Shown: one piece after another, positions 34,403-43,073 of the stretch
Position numbering within the stretch: the stretch's first letter is position 1
Layout of the letters: every line of letters begins with the position of its first letter
Source: G965216695 sp965216695
GTDB lineage: Bacteria > Pseudomonadota > Gammaproteobacteria > Pseudomonadales > Azotimanducaceae
Direction of reading: 5' to 3'
Length of the DNA stretch: 64,000 bases
Assembly: GCA_965216695.1 (NCBI GenBank)
Contig: OZ244212.1
Coordinates: 2,666,001-2,730,000 of the forward strand
Program-made: the position numbers and the translations under genes
The notes under the pieces: generated by a model
Database searches by the model: none
What the model was told of the DNA's origin: nothing
What the model saw: the letters and a program-made list of their open reading frames with translations, nothing else

Positions 34403-35494
34403 ATGACGGTTGAGGTGGCGTTGGCGGTGGACCGGGAAACGCCGTTCGAGTTTCGCAACGTGGAGCTCGAACCGCCGCGCGCAGACGAAGTGTTGGTGCG
34501 TATTGTGGCATCTGGAATCTGCCACACCGATATAGCGACGAAACAGCAGGAGCTGGGTCTGCCGTTGCCGATGGTGCTGGGACACGAAGGTTCCGGCGTC
34601 GTCGAAGCGGTGGGCAGCGGGGTACGCAACGTTGTGCCCGGAGACCACGTCGTGCTGAGTGGAGATTCCTGCGGACTGTGCCGCAAATGTCACTCCGGGC
34701 TGCCATCCTATTGTGATGAATTCGTGGAAAGGAATCTCACGGGCATGCGGGTTGACGGCTCGAGTGCGATGTCGGCCGACGGTGAGCCCGTTCGCGGGCG
34801 CTTCTGCGGTCAGTCGTCGTTCGCGACGCGTTCGATCGTGCCCGCGCGCTCGGCGATCAAAATCCCCGAGGATTTGCCATTGGAGCTTCTTGGTCCTCTT
34901 GGCTGCGGATTGATTACCGGCGTTGGAACGGTGCTGAATGCGCTGCGGCCTAAACCCGGAGATCGGATAGCGGTGTTTGGTGCTGGAACGGTGGGTCTTG
35001 CGGCTGTGATGGGGGCGAAGCTGGCGGGGTGCGCCGAGATCATCGCGGTCGATCCGGTCGAATCGCGGCGCGCACTCGCGATGGAGCTCGGCGCAACGTC
35101 GAGCCTCGATGCCACCGGTGACGTAGCGGAGGCCATCGTGTCGCGTACCCGGGGCGGCGCCGATTTTTCAGTGGAGTGTTCCGGTAACGTGCAGGCGATC
35201 GAGGCGGCAATAGCTTGCCTCGGTAGGCCCGCCTGGTCCGCGCAAGTAGGCGCGCCGCCGGTGGGCACCCAGATCGGACTGGACATCGGTGCGGTGGGAT
35301 ACGGGCGAGGGATTCGCGGCGTGGTACTCGGAGAGGCTGCTCCGCAAACCTTCGTGCCCTACCTCGCGGACCTGTATCGTACCGGCCGGCTTCCGTACGA
35401 CCGCTTCGTGCGGTTCTATGACTTTGCAGACATCGATCAGGCAGTCGCTGACAGCGTTGCCGGAGACGTGATCAAGCCGATCCTGAAAATGTAG
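34403..35494 (+). CDS. zinc-dependent alcohol dehydrogenase (MDR, aryl-alcohol type)
   Basis: 363 residues. Catalytic zinc ligands: C40 (GICHTD) and H61-E62 (GHEGSG). The structural zinc cysteines are intact as C90, C93, C96 and C104. The Rossmann turn is GAGTVGLAAVMGAKLAG. The pattern is that of class III/aryl-alcohol (benzyl-alcohol) dehydrogenases using NAD. The ATG at 34403 follows GAGGAGAAAC; the frame extends upstream inside the previous gene but without homology. It would interconvert an alcohol and aldehyde in the surrounding catabolic region. Confidence 0.92.
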   Translation: MTVEVALAVDRETPFEFRNVELEPPRADEVLVRIVASGICHTDIATKQQELGLPLPMVLGHEGSGVVEAVGSGVRNVVPGDHVVLSGDSCGLCRKCHSGLPSYCDEFVERNLTGMRVDGSSAMSADGEPVRGRFCGQSSFATRSIVPARSAIKIPEDLPLELLGPLGCGLITGVGTVLNALRPKPGDRIAVFGAGTVGLAAVMGAKLAGCAEIIAVDPVESRRALAMELGATSSLDATGDVAEAIVSRTRGGADFSVECSGNVQAIEAAIACLGRPAWSAQVGAPPVGTQIGLDIGAVGYGRGIRGVVLGEAAPQTFVPYLADLYRTGRLPYDRFVRFYDFADIDQAVADSVAGDVIKPILKM

Positions 35495-35503
35495 TGCGCC
35501 GGC

Positions 35504-36511
35504 TCAGTCGGCTACGCGAACGAGTTGCACCCCGAAGTTGTCGCCATTCAGTACGCGAATGAGTGCGTCCGGAGCGGAATCCAGACCTTCGGTCACGTCC
35601 TCCGCGTAGGTCAGTTCCTTCGCTTTCAACAGCGCCGCCAATCGGCGGTGCACGCTCCGGAACTGGTGCGTGAAGTTGTAGATGTAGAAACCGCTCATGG
35701 TGGCCTGCTTGTAGACCAGGTTGAAGTAGTGTTTAGGCCCGTACCAGTCCAGGTCGTTGTTGTACTGCGATGTTCCGCCGCACAGTACGATGCGGCCATC
35801 GCGTGCGACACGCTCCAGGCAGGCGTCGAGTACTTCGCCGCCCACGTTGTCGAAGTAGATGTCGATACCGTGCGGACACGCCTCGTCCAGCGCGGCGGAC
35901 ACGTCCTGTGTCTTGTAGTTGATCGCGGCCGTACACCCGAGTGTCTCGGTCAACCAGGCGCATTTCCGGTCGCTACCGGCGATACCCACCACTCGGCAAC
36001 CCTGTAGCCGGCCGAGTTGGCAGACGATCGAACCGACGTTGCCCGCGGCAGCGGATACCACCAGCGTATCCCCTGGCCGCGGTTGGCCGTACTCACTCAG
36101 CCCTATGTAGGCGGTAGCGCCGCCCGCGCCCAGAACGTGCAGCAGCGTCGTGTCCGGAAGTCCGTGGCTTGAACCGGCGTGGGAGATTCCGGTGCCGTCG
36201 CTTACAAGGTGTGTCTGCCAGCCCATATTGCCGGTAACGAGCTCGCCCTCGGTGAAGCCGGCAGCGTTCGATGCAATCACTCGGCCAAGACCCGTGCCAC
36301 GCATGACGTCGCCGATCGGGATCGGCGACCGGGTGATACCACCCGATGTGAGCGCCATTCGCAGGGGCGGGGTAAGTACCAGCCATTCCACGCGGATCAG
36401 CATCTCTCCTTGGCCCGGTACCGGAACCGCGCCGCTTTGAAGCTGAAAGTTGTCGCGCTCAACGTCGGTTGTCGGTCGCGATGCGACGGTCCAGTACTTG
36501 TGCTCGTCCAC
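35504..36511 (-). CDS. NADP-dependent MDR double-bond reductase (CurA/prostaglandin reductase type)
   Basis: 335 residues. This zinc-free MDR protein contains the nucleotide-binding stretch VVSAAAGNVGSIVCQLGRLQGCRVVGIAGSDRKC and the family signature IDIYFDNVGGEVLDACL. Members reduce activated alkenes (enones) with NADPH. It converges on the alcohol dehydrogenase with nine bases between the stops. A GGAGACAAC precedes the ATG at 36511. The LLM flavoprotein gene is immediately upstream on the same strand. Confidence 0.9.
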   Translation of the reverse strand: MDEHKYWTVASRPTTDVERDNFQLQSGAVPVPGQGEMLIRVEWLVLTPPLRMALTSGGITRSPIPIGDVMRGTGLGRVIASNAAGFTEGELVTGNMGWQTHLVSDGTGISHAGSSHGLPDTTLLHVLGAGGATAYIGLSEYGQPRPGDTLVVSAAAGNVGSIVCQLGRLQGCRVVGIAGSDRKCAWLTETLGCTAAINYKTQDVSAALDEACPHGIDIYFDNVGGEVLDACLERVARDGRIVLCGGTSQYNNDLDWYGPKHYFNLVYKQATMSGFYIYNFTHQFRSVHRRLAALLKAKELTYAEDVTEGLDSAPDALIRVLNGDNFGVQLVRVAD

Positions 36512-36527
36512 TGTTGTCTCCTTTGGG

Positions 36528-37367
36528 CTAGGCGCACCACTCGAGGATAGGCTGGTAGGCGTCCATCACGCGCTGGCACTCGTCCGCGGCTGCGGTCGGC
36601 AGCGAGAGTACGATACGGTTGATGCCTTTATCGGCCAGTTCGGCTACCTGGTCGGCAGATTCAGGCATGGTCAGCAGGCTGATGTCGATTTCGGAAAGTG
36701 CGCGGCCGCGCTTGGCGCACTCCTGTTCAAGGAGCGCGAGGCGATCGTCGAACTCCGGGACATGCACTGGGTACCATCCCTGTGCGTACTCGGCGATGCG
36801 CGCCATTGCCCAGGTGGACGTGGCGCCGACGTACACTGGAGGATGGGGCTTGGATACCGGCTTGGGTTCCACCCACACGGGGTCGAAATCCACAAACTCC
36901 CCATGGAATTCGGCGTCTTTCTGCGTCCAGCACGCCTGCATCGCCAGTATGTGTTCCCGGAGTACCTGCCAGCGCTTGTCGTACGCCACGCCGTGGTTCT
37001 CGAGTTCTTCGGCCAGCCAACCGGCGCCCACGCCGAACAGGAACCGCCCGTTGGACATGGCATCCAGGGACGCGACGCGTTTCGCCAGCGCAATGGGATG
37101 ATGTTCCGGGACCAGGCAGATGCCGGTGCCGACTTTCAGCGACGTGGTCACAGCCGCCGCTTGTGCCAGATAGGTGAATGGCTCGTATGCTTCCCAGTAG
37201 ATGCTGGGGAGATCCCCGCCCATCGGGTAGGGGGTGCGCCGCGATGCGGGTACGTGTGTATGTTCCACGACCCACAGCGAGTCGAAGCCGCGTGCTTCCA
37301 TCTCCGCTGCCAGGTCGACGGCGCTCATCGAGTAGGTTGTGGGAAAGTTAGACAGACCGACTTTCAT
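36528..37367 (-). CDS. LLM-class (luciferase-like) flavin or F420-dependent oxidoreductase
   Basis: 279 residues. This TIM-barrel protein starts MKVGLSNFPTTYSMSAVDLAAEMEARGFDSLWVVEHTHVPA, then GTGICLVPEHHPIALAKRVASLDAMSNGRFLFGVGAGW, both typical of the F420-dependent LLM subgroup. FMN use is also possible, since most gammaproteobacteria lack F420. The ATG at 37367 has GGAGGAAG upstream. It likely oxidises or reduces a small organic substrate together with its MDR neighbour. Confidence 0.88.
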   Translation of the reverse strand: MKVGLSNFPTTYSMSAVDLAAEMEARGFDSLWVVEHTHVPASRRTPYPMGGDLPSIYWEAYEPFTYLAQAAAVTTSLKVGTGICLVPEHHPIALAKRVASLDAMSNGRFLFGVGAGWLAEELENHGVAYDKRWQVLREHILAMQACWTQKDAEFHGEFVDFDPVWVEPKPVSKPHPPVYVGATSTWAMARIAEYAQGWYPVHVPEFDDRLALLEQECAKRGRALSEIDISLLTMPESADQVAELADKGINRIVLSLPTAAADECQRVMDAYQPILEWCA

Positions 37368-37389
37368 TCGTGCTCTTCCTCCGGTGCAC

Positions 37390-38640
37390 TCAAGGCGTGG
37401 ATTCACGCAACAGAAACAGCCCCTGCTCGGTGTCGCTCACCGCGAGGACGCCGCTCGTAAAAAACGGATACACGCTCCAGGCACCGTCGGTTCCGGCAGC
37501 ATCGGATTGCGGCTGCGTGTCGAAGAACGCCGACTGCACCAGTGTATCGGTGGTGAGGTCGCCGAACTCGAGAATCTGCAAACCGGCACGGTAGTTCGCC
37601 TGAAACATGCGGTTGCCGACGATAAACAGATTGTGGTCGGTTGCGGTCGTGGTACCGGCATGGGAGTAAAGGTAGACCGGGTTTGCCAGGTCACTTACGT
37701 CGAACACCACGGTCTGCGTGTTCAGACCCCGTGCGGTTTCGTCCGCCTCGTCGTTCAGCACGAAGAAGCGGTGATCATCCGTGAGCCAACCCTGATGCAC
37801 GAACTCCAGATTGGGATAGGTTGCGCGACTGATCTCTACCGGCGAGGCTTTGTCCTGGACGGACACGATCCCCAGATGATCCTCATTAGAGCCGAAGCAT
37901 ACTTCGGTGTTCTGGAAGGCGGTGTCCGGGCCCATGTACAGCACGCATTGCGCATCGTGCACGTCTGCGCCGGTTACGCAGCCCGCAAATACGGGATTTG
38001 TTGGGGTGGACAGGTCGATCATGTGGAAACCTTCACCGCAGGTATCCGTGCCTACGGCGTAAGCAAAGCCCGTGGCTTCGTTGATCGCGAGGTTGTGCGC
38101 TTCGTTGAACTCGACGTAGTCGGTGTCGGACAGGAAGTTGGTGCCTGGCGTTGCATCTCTCAGACGTGTGAGGTCAAACACCTGCATACCGTGCGCGCCC
38201 GCGCCGTCGGCGACGATGTAGGCGTGTTCGCCCAACGTTTTGATGTCCCGCCAAGGTGCACCGGTAGATCGGGTGTCGAGCTTGCCCACGATTACCGGCG
38301 CTTCCGGGTCCGAAATTTCGACGAAGACAGTACCGTCATTCACGCCCATCAGCACATATTCAGTACCATCCAGCGGGTCGGTCCATCCCCACAGGTCACT
38401 GCCGGAACCTCCGTCCAGGTCCGTGAGTGTGAGCTGCTTGGCGAGATCCAGGCCTTCGCACGCAAAACCGGCGGCCGTGCCGCCCGAGCAGCTGGCTGGT
38501 CCGGTATCGGCTGGCGGCGGTTCGGCCGGCGGGGGCGGGGCGACATTTCGCGATGAGCTGCCGGAACCGCCCCCGCAGCCCCATAGCGATGCCACCAACA
38601 ACAGGACCGTGAGACCGAGTTGCCTCGGCAGCGCCGTCAT
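37390..38640 (-). CDS. LVIVD-repeat 'choice-of-anchor B' lipoprotein
   Basis: 416 residues. The lipobox is LLLVASLWGC22, followed by a Ser/Pro-rich linker (PPPPAEPPPADTGPA). The mature part is a propeller of LVIVD-type repeats (HAYIVADGAGAHGMQVFDLTRL, GFHMIDLSTPTNPVFAGC, TVVFDVSDLANPVYLYSH) with GWTDPLDGTEYVLMGVNDG near its start. Such proteins are surface lipoproteins of unknown binding role. It overlaps the upstream ThuA-like gene by ATGA. Confidence 0.8.
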   Translation of the reverse strand: MTALPRQLGLTVLLLVASLWGCGGGSGSSSRNVAPPPPAEPPPADTGPASCSGGTAAGFACEGLDLAKQLTLTDLDGGSGSDLWGWTDPLDGTEYVLMGVNDGTVFVEISDPEAPVIVGKLDTRSTGAPWRDIKTLGEHAYIVADGAGAHGMQVFDLTRLRDATPGTNFLSDTDYVEFNEAHNLAINEATGFAYAVGTDTCGEGFHMIDLSTPTNPVFAGCVTGADVHDAQCVLYMGPDTAFQNTEVCFGSNEDHLGIVSVQDKASPVEISRATYPNLEFVHQGWLTDDHRFFVLNDEADETARGLNTQTVVFDVSDLANPVYLYSHAGTTTATDHNLFIVGNRMFQANYRAGLQILEFGDLTTDTLVQSAFFDTQPQSDAAGTDGAWSVYPFFTSGVLAVSDTEQGLFLLRESTP

Positions 38641-39446
38641 GCCCTGTTCGGCAGCGCGCCGATGCCCCAGCGGATGCCTCGGCGCAGCAGTTCGTAGTAC
38701 ACGGGCGAGTTCCACGATCCGCGCACGACGGGAAAGATGTCGACGATCGGCTTCATATCGTGTTTACCGGCGCAGTGGCCGAGGGACAGGTACAACACTT
38801 CGCCCTGCCCGCACGGGTGTATATACATCTGCGGATGATTGTCCCGATCGGTCCCGTAGTCGGACTGAACATACCCCTGCGACGGCTCACTGTAGGAGGC
38901 TTCCAGCAGCACGGTCTGTTCGCCGAGCGGTTCGCAGTAGTAGGGTTCTTCGTCTTCCACGTCGAAATCGTCGATGCCTGCGGTAAGCGCGTGCTCGACG
39001 TCTGTTACCCGTATGTGGATGTGCTGATTGGCGGGATGGGCAATGAAGCGGCTGCCCAGCAGGCGCATATACTCAGGTGCGACGTCGGGCGTATCCACCA
39101 GGCCGCCGTCCACAAATTCCAGCAGCGCGTTGGTGGCATGCAGCGCAAACCAGCGGCCGCCGCCTTCCAGAAACTTGCGCAGTCCAGCCTGCTCCGCCTC
39201 GCTCGGCCGGAGATCACAGGTGTAGGTGACCAGTAGACGCGAATCCTGGATTGCCTCGATGTCGCTGAACGAATCGGCGACGCGGGTGTTTATGTCTTCA
39301 TGCTCGGCCAGCAGTTTCAGCAACTCCAGACGCGCAAAGTTGGTGTCGTGATACTTGGCGTTACAGACGAGGTATACATCGATTCTCGGGTCGGACGACT
39401 GTTCCGACGCCGTTCCCGCACTGTTTGAATCAGTGTTCGCAGTCAC
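38637..39446 (-). CDS. ThuA-like protein
   Basis: About 269 residues. It has the ThuA/glutamine-amidotransferase-like fold signature: DVYLVCNAKYHDTNFARLELLKLL, LLVTYTCDLRPSEAEQAGLRKFLEGGGRWFALHATN and GQGEVLYLSLGHCAGKHD. ThuA-like proteins often occur with carbohydrate metabolism genes, but the reaction is not well defined. The GTG at 39446 preceded by GGGAGG is preferred; a TTG at 39458 is also in frame. No signal peptide is visible, although its co-transcribed partner is a lipoprotein. Confidence 0.75.
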   Translation of the reverse strand: MTANTDSNSAGTASEQSSDPRIDVYLVCNAKYHDTNFARLELLKLLAEHEDINTRVADSFSDIEAIQDSRLLVTYTCDLRPSEAEQAGLRKFLEGGGRWFALHATNALLEFVDGGLVDTPDVAPEYMRLLGSRFIAHPANQHIHIRVTDVEHALTAGIDDFDVEDEEPYYCEPLGEQTVLLEASYSEPSQGYVQSDYGTDRDNHPQMYIHPCGQGEVLYLSLGHCAGKHDMKPIVDIFPVVRGSWNSPVYYELLRRGIRWGIGALPNRA

Positions 39447-39550
39447 TCTCCCTCCCAACAGTTCTTTTAAGTCAAAACGTCGGCGGCATTGGCCCCGATA
39501 GACAAAAGCAGTATATTGATTTTCTGAACGGCCAGCGAACGGGGGATACG

Positions 39551-40966
39551 ATGGGTCAGGTCGAAGCCGAATTCATGCAGCGAAGCGAGCCGCGCGAGGG
39601 CAGTTTCAAAGCGCCGCCGTTTCTCCCGAGGGCACGCAACAAAGGATTAGGGCTCGAGCGCCTGGAGGGCGAGCGCTACCTTACGCGGGAATTCATGCAG
39701 GCCGAGTGGGATCATATCTGGACCAAGACGTGGCAGCTCGTTGCCCGCGTGGACGACTTCGATGAACCGGGCGCGTTCCACGTGCACGAACTGGGTAAGG
39801 AGTCGTTTCTGTTTGTCATGGGGAGCGACCATCAGATCCGCGGGTTCTACAACGTCTGCCAGCACCGTGGGAACCGGCTCTGCCAGGCCGATGCGGGTGT
39901 GCTGGACGAGTTTACGTGCCCGTTTCACGGTTGGCAGTGGAATATAGACGGTTCGCTGAAGCGCGTGGCCGCACCGGAATTCTTCCGACAGTTCGACAAC
40001 GGTGTGCCGGATGACGAGCTTGGGCTGCCGCCGGTAAAAGTGGACACCTGGGGCGGGTGGTTGTTTTTCAATATGGATCTGGACGCGTGCTCGCTGCGCG
40101 ATTATCTGGGCGAGATTGGTACGCACCTGGAAACGTACGAGTTCGAGAAGTGGCATCTGGTCGACTACCAGACGTTCGAGTGGGAGGGCAACTGGAAGCA
40201 CGCGGTTGATGCGTTCAACGAAAGCTACCATTTTGCCGCGCTGCATCCGGATATGATCGAGTTCGGCGAAGGTCATGACATACCGATCGAACTCTGGGGC
40301 ATTCACTCACGCATGCTGAACTTCAATCGGACGGTCAGTGAGGTGGTATCGGATCGCGAAACGATGACACCGTTGCGTGCCCACATGATGGGCGCGCGTC
40401 TGCAACAGGAAGGCGTTGCCTTCGATGTTGCAGCCAAGAACGTTCACCTGATGGAAATTCAACGCCGCCGTGCGATGGAGAACGAGACCCATCTGCCGTT
40501 TGTGAACATGAACGACGAACAGCTGGTGCACCAGTACCATTACACGTTCTTTCCGAATACGACGTTTACGCAGACGCCTGACGGCGGCGCGGTCTTCCGC
40601 TATCGGCCGCACGCGTCGGATCCTGCGAAGTGCTACTACGACTTCTTTATCGTTGCACACCTGCCGCCGGATGCCCCGCGCGGCGACCGCCCGCCGCACA
40701 AGGTTCACAGGCATGTGGCGGGCAGCGACTATGCGGGCGTGTTCGACGGCACGTTCGAGCCGGTTTTCGCCAACGTGCTAGCGCAAGACGGCTCTAATAT
40801 GGAATCCATGCAAGCGGGTGTCGCGTCAGATTCGTTCAAGGGGATGTTGTTGAGCGATCAGGAAATCCGGCTCCGGCACTTCCATAAGACGATCGACGAC
40901 TTCATAGCCGGCCGCGTGGACACGCACAATCTTTTGCCCTGGGATCACTATCTCGACAAGGAATGA
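39551..40966 (+). CDS. Rieske ring-hydroxylating oxygenase alpha subunit (second copy)
   Basis: 471 residues. The Rieske site is C103-Q-H105 ... C123-PFH126-GWQW. The catalytic domain has DAFNESYHFAALHP. It is clearly related in layout to the copy at 31120-32466 but differs through most positions, so this is an old paralogue rather than a recent duplication. There is no beta subunit or electron-transfer partner adjacent. The ATG at 39551 follows GGGGGA. Confidence 0.92.
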   Translation: MGQVEAEFMQRSEPREGSFKAPPFLPRARNKGLGLERLEGERYLTREFMQAEWDHIWTKTWQLVARVDDFDEPGAFHVHELGKESFLFVMGSDHQIRGFYNVCQHRGNRLCQADAGVLDEFTCPFHGWQWNIDGSLKRVAAPEFFRQFDNGVPDDELGLPPVKVDTWGGWLFFNMDLDACSLRDYLGEIGTHLETYEFEKWHLVDYQTFEWEGNWKHAVDAFNESYHFAALHPDMIEFGEGHDIPIELWGIHSRMLNFNRTVSEVVSDRETMTPLRAHMMGARLQQEGVAFDVAAKNVHLMEIQRRRAMENETHLPFVNMNDEQLVHQYHYTFFPNTTFTQTPDGGAVFRYRPHASDPAKCYYDFFIVAHLPPDAPRGDRPPHKVHRHVAGSDYAGVFDGTFEPVFANVLAQDGSNMESMQAGVASDSFKGMLLSDQEIRLRHFHKTIDDFIAGRVDTHNLLPWDHYLDKE

Positions 40967-40997
40967 CTGGGCCAAGCCAGCCGGAAGGAATCTCGTA

Positions 40998-41654
40998 ATG
41001 GCTAAATGGTACTATCATCCAATCTACAAGAGCGAGCGGGCCCTCAACGCTGCTCGTGATCACGCCGCGTTGAGCCGGGTGGGTGACTTCAATCAAGATC
41101 CGGACTACGCAAGCGGCGGGCGGGTCGTCTACTGTCATCAGTGGCGACCCGGAAAACCGCTGAGACGGGTAGTCGATGGCGATGTCGTTACCGTCGACGG
41201 CCATGGTCGTGCGAACTACGTTCACCTTGGGTACGGACTCTATGAGTATCAGGTCGGTCCGGATCTGGCGAATCATCCCGGAGATGGCAGCCGTACCCAC
41301 AACGTAACTATTTCGCCGAATGACGTGGCGGATCGGATGAAATCCGATGGCTTTCGGAACAACAGAGTTTTAGTGAAGCTGTACGCGTGCTTTTCGGGCC
41401 TGTCGCCACACGCGGGCGGGGATCCGACGGCTAAGATACTCGCCATGGCGTTGGATTACTCCAACGTGGTGGTGCAGGGTTATACGGGGCTGACCCGCCA
41501 CACGGACGAAGGACGACTGGTCGGCGGCAAGCCGGCGCACGAACACCGTAACTATTTCGACAGCAAGGGACGCGAGCTGAGTACTCACGAAGCAATACAG
41601 ATCGCGGGCAACCAGGTCGCGCACAAAGAGCGCGAGGGATTGGTGGATCTTTGA
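40998..41654 (+). CDS. hypothetical protein with caspase-like His/Cys layout
   Basis: 218 residues, no signal peptide. I do not recognise the family. Two segments resemble clan CD peptidases: a histidine motif VDGH69-GRANYVHLGYG and, about 55 residues later, a hydrophobic strand ending in cysteine, VLVKLYAC131-FSG. That is the order and type of motif seen in caspase-like, CHAT and C80 peptidases. Resemblance is by eye only. The ATG at 40998 follows GGAAGG. It follows the second Rieske gene with a 31-base gap, so co-transcription is possible. Confidence 0.55.
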   Translation: MAKWYYHPIYKSERALNAARDHAALSRVGDFNQDPDYASGGRVVYCHQWRPGKPLRRVVDGDVVTVDGHGRANYVHLGYGLYEYQVGPDLANHPGDGSRTHNVTISPNDVADRMKSDGFRNNRVLVKLYACFSGLSPHAGGDPTAKILAMALDYSNVVVQGYTGLTRHTDEGRLVGGKPAHEHRNYFDSKGRELSTHEAIQIAGNQVAHKEREGLVDL

Positions 41655-41705
41655 GACATCCTGCGGGGTGCCACTCGTGAGTCGACAGTAGAGCGCGGAT
41701 ACCCG

Positions 41706-43073
41706 CTACATGCGCGCCGGTAGCCATGTTGCTAACTGTGGCCACGCGACGAGGATACCAAGCAGAAGCAATTGAAGTGCGATGAAGGGGACGACGCCTC
41801 GGTACATCGCCGTGGTCGGCACGCTCGCCGGTGTTACGCCGCGCAGGTAAAACAATGCGAAACCGAACGGCGGCGTCAGGAACGACGTCTGCAGGTTCAC
41901 GGCAATCAGCACACCGAGCCATACCGGATCGAATCCCATGCCGAGCAGTACGGGCCCAACGATCGGCACCACGACGAACGTGATCTCGATGAAGTCGAGC
42001 ATGAAGCCCAGCAGGAACACAACGAGCATCACGATCGCGAGCGCGGTCCATCGCCCGCCCGGCATATCGGTAAACCAGCCGTGCACGAGATCGTCGCCCC
42101 CGAATCCGCGGAACACGAGGGAGAACAGCGACGCGCCGACGAGAATAAAAAATACCATTGCGGTGGTTTTAAGGGTCGTGTCGCAGGCGTCGCGCAGCAC
42201 GTCGATGGACAGTGATCGTTTCAGCGCCGCGAGCAGTAGCGCGCCGAAGGCGCCGACCCCTGCGGCTTCGGTAGGTGTTGCGTAGCCGCCGAGAATGGAA
42301 CCCAGCACGGCAACGATAAGAAGCAGCGGAGGGATGAGGTCGGCGATGATCCCCCAACGGTCGACGCTCGCGCGTTGCGGACTCGTAGAGCGTGGAACGT
42401 ATTCGGGTCGCAGGTACGCGGTTGCGATCGTGAACATCAGGTAAAGCGCGACGAGAATCAGCCCGGGAATGATCGCGCCGGCAAAAAGGTCACCCACAGA
42501 CACCGTCTTGGGGGCGAAAACGCCCGCTGCCAGCTGCGACTGCTGGTACGCGTTGGAAAGCACGTCACCCAGCAGCACGAGCGCGATGGAGGGCGGGATG
42601 ATCTGTCCCAACGTGCCGGTCGCGCTGATCGTCCCCGTGGCAACGCTCGGCCTGTAGCCTTGCTTCAGCATCGTGGGTAACGACATCAGGCCCATCGTTA
42701 CCACGGTTGCGCCAACGATGCCGGTGCTAGCCGCCAGCAGTGCGCCTACCAGAATAACCGCTATGGACAACCCGCCGCGCAGCGACTGCATCAGTTCGCC
42801 GAGGCGGCTCAAGAGCCGCTCGGCAAGCTGCGATTTTTCCAGCAGAACGCCCATGAAAATGAACAGGGGAACCGCTATCAGCGTCTGATTCGTGACGATG
42901 CCGAAGAGCCGTCCCGGGAGAAATCCGAAGTCGTTGGGATTGAACGTGCCGGAGGCGATGCCGAGCAGAGCGAAGGCGAGCGCAACGCCGGCGAGGGTGA
43001 GCGCGACCGAATAGCCCGCGAGCAATGCCGCAAACACAACAACGAACATCCAGATCGGCAGCCACTCAGTCAT
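41706..43073 (-). CDS. dctM: TRAP transporter large permease subunit (DctM)
   Basis: 455 residues with about 12 membrane segments. Typical DctM sequences are AVPLFIFMGVLLEKS, TGIVGATVVTMGLMSLPTMLKQGY, SATGTLGQIIPPSIALVLLGD and GGYATPTEAAGVGAFGALLL. It carries out sodium-coupled substrate translocation with DctQ and a binding protein. The ATG at 43073 lies inside the end of the dctQ frame (eight-base overlap), indicating coupling. A longer frame to 43145 would overlap dctQ without conserved residues. Confidence 0.93.
   Translation of the reverse strand: MTEWLPIWMFVVVFAALLAGYSVALTLAGVALAFALLGIASGTFNPNDFGFLPGRLFGIVTNQTLIAVPLFIFMGVLLEKSQLAERLLSRLGELMQSLRGGLSIAVILVGALLAASTGIVGATVVTMGLMSLPTMLKQGYRPSVATGTISATGTLGQIIPPSIALVLLGDVLSNAYQQSQLAAGVFAPKTVSVGDLFAGAIIPGLILVALYLMFTIATAYLRPEYVPRSTSPQRASVDRWGIIADLIPPLLLIVAVLGSILGGYATPTEAAGVGAFGALLLAALKRSLSIDVLRDACDTTLKTTAMVFFILVGASLFSLVFRGFGGDDLVHGWFTDMPGGRWTALAIVMLVVFLLGFMLDFIEITFVVVPIVGPVLLGMGFDPVWLGVLIAVNLQTSFLTPPFGFALFYLRGVTPASVPTTAMYRGVVPFIALQLLLLGILVAWPQLATWLPARM

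Noticed and set aside
31120..40966. The two Rieske oxygenases as a recent gene duplication
   Set aside because: They share the motif layout but differ at most positions, including their N-termini, and stand on opposite strands, so they are old paralogues.
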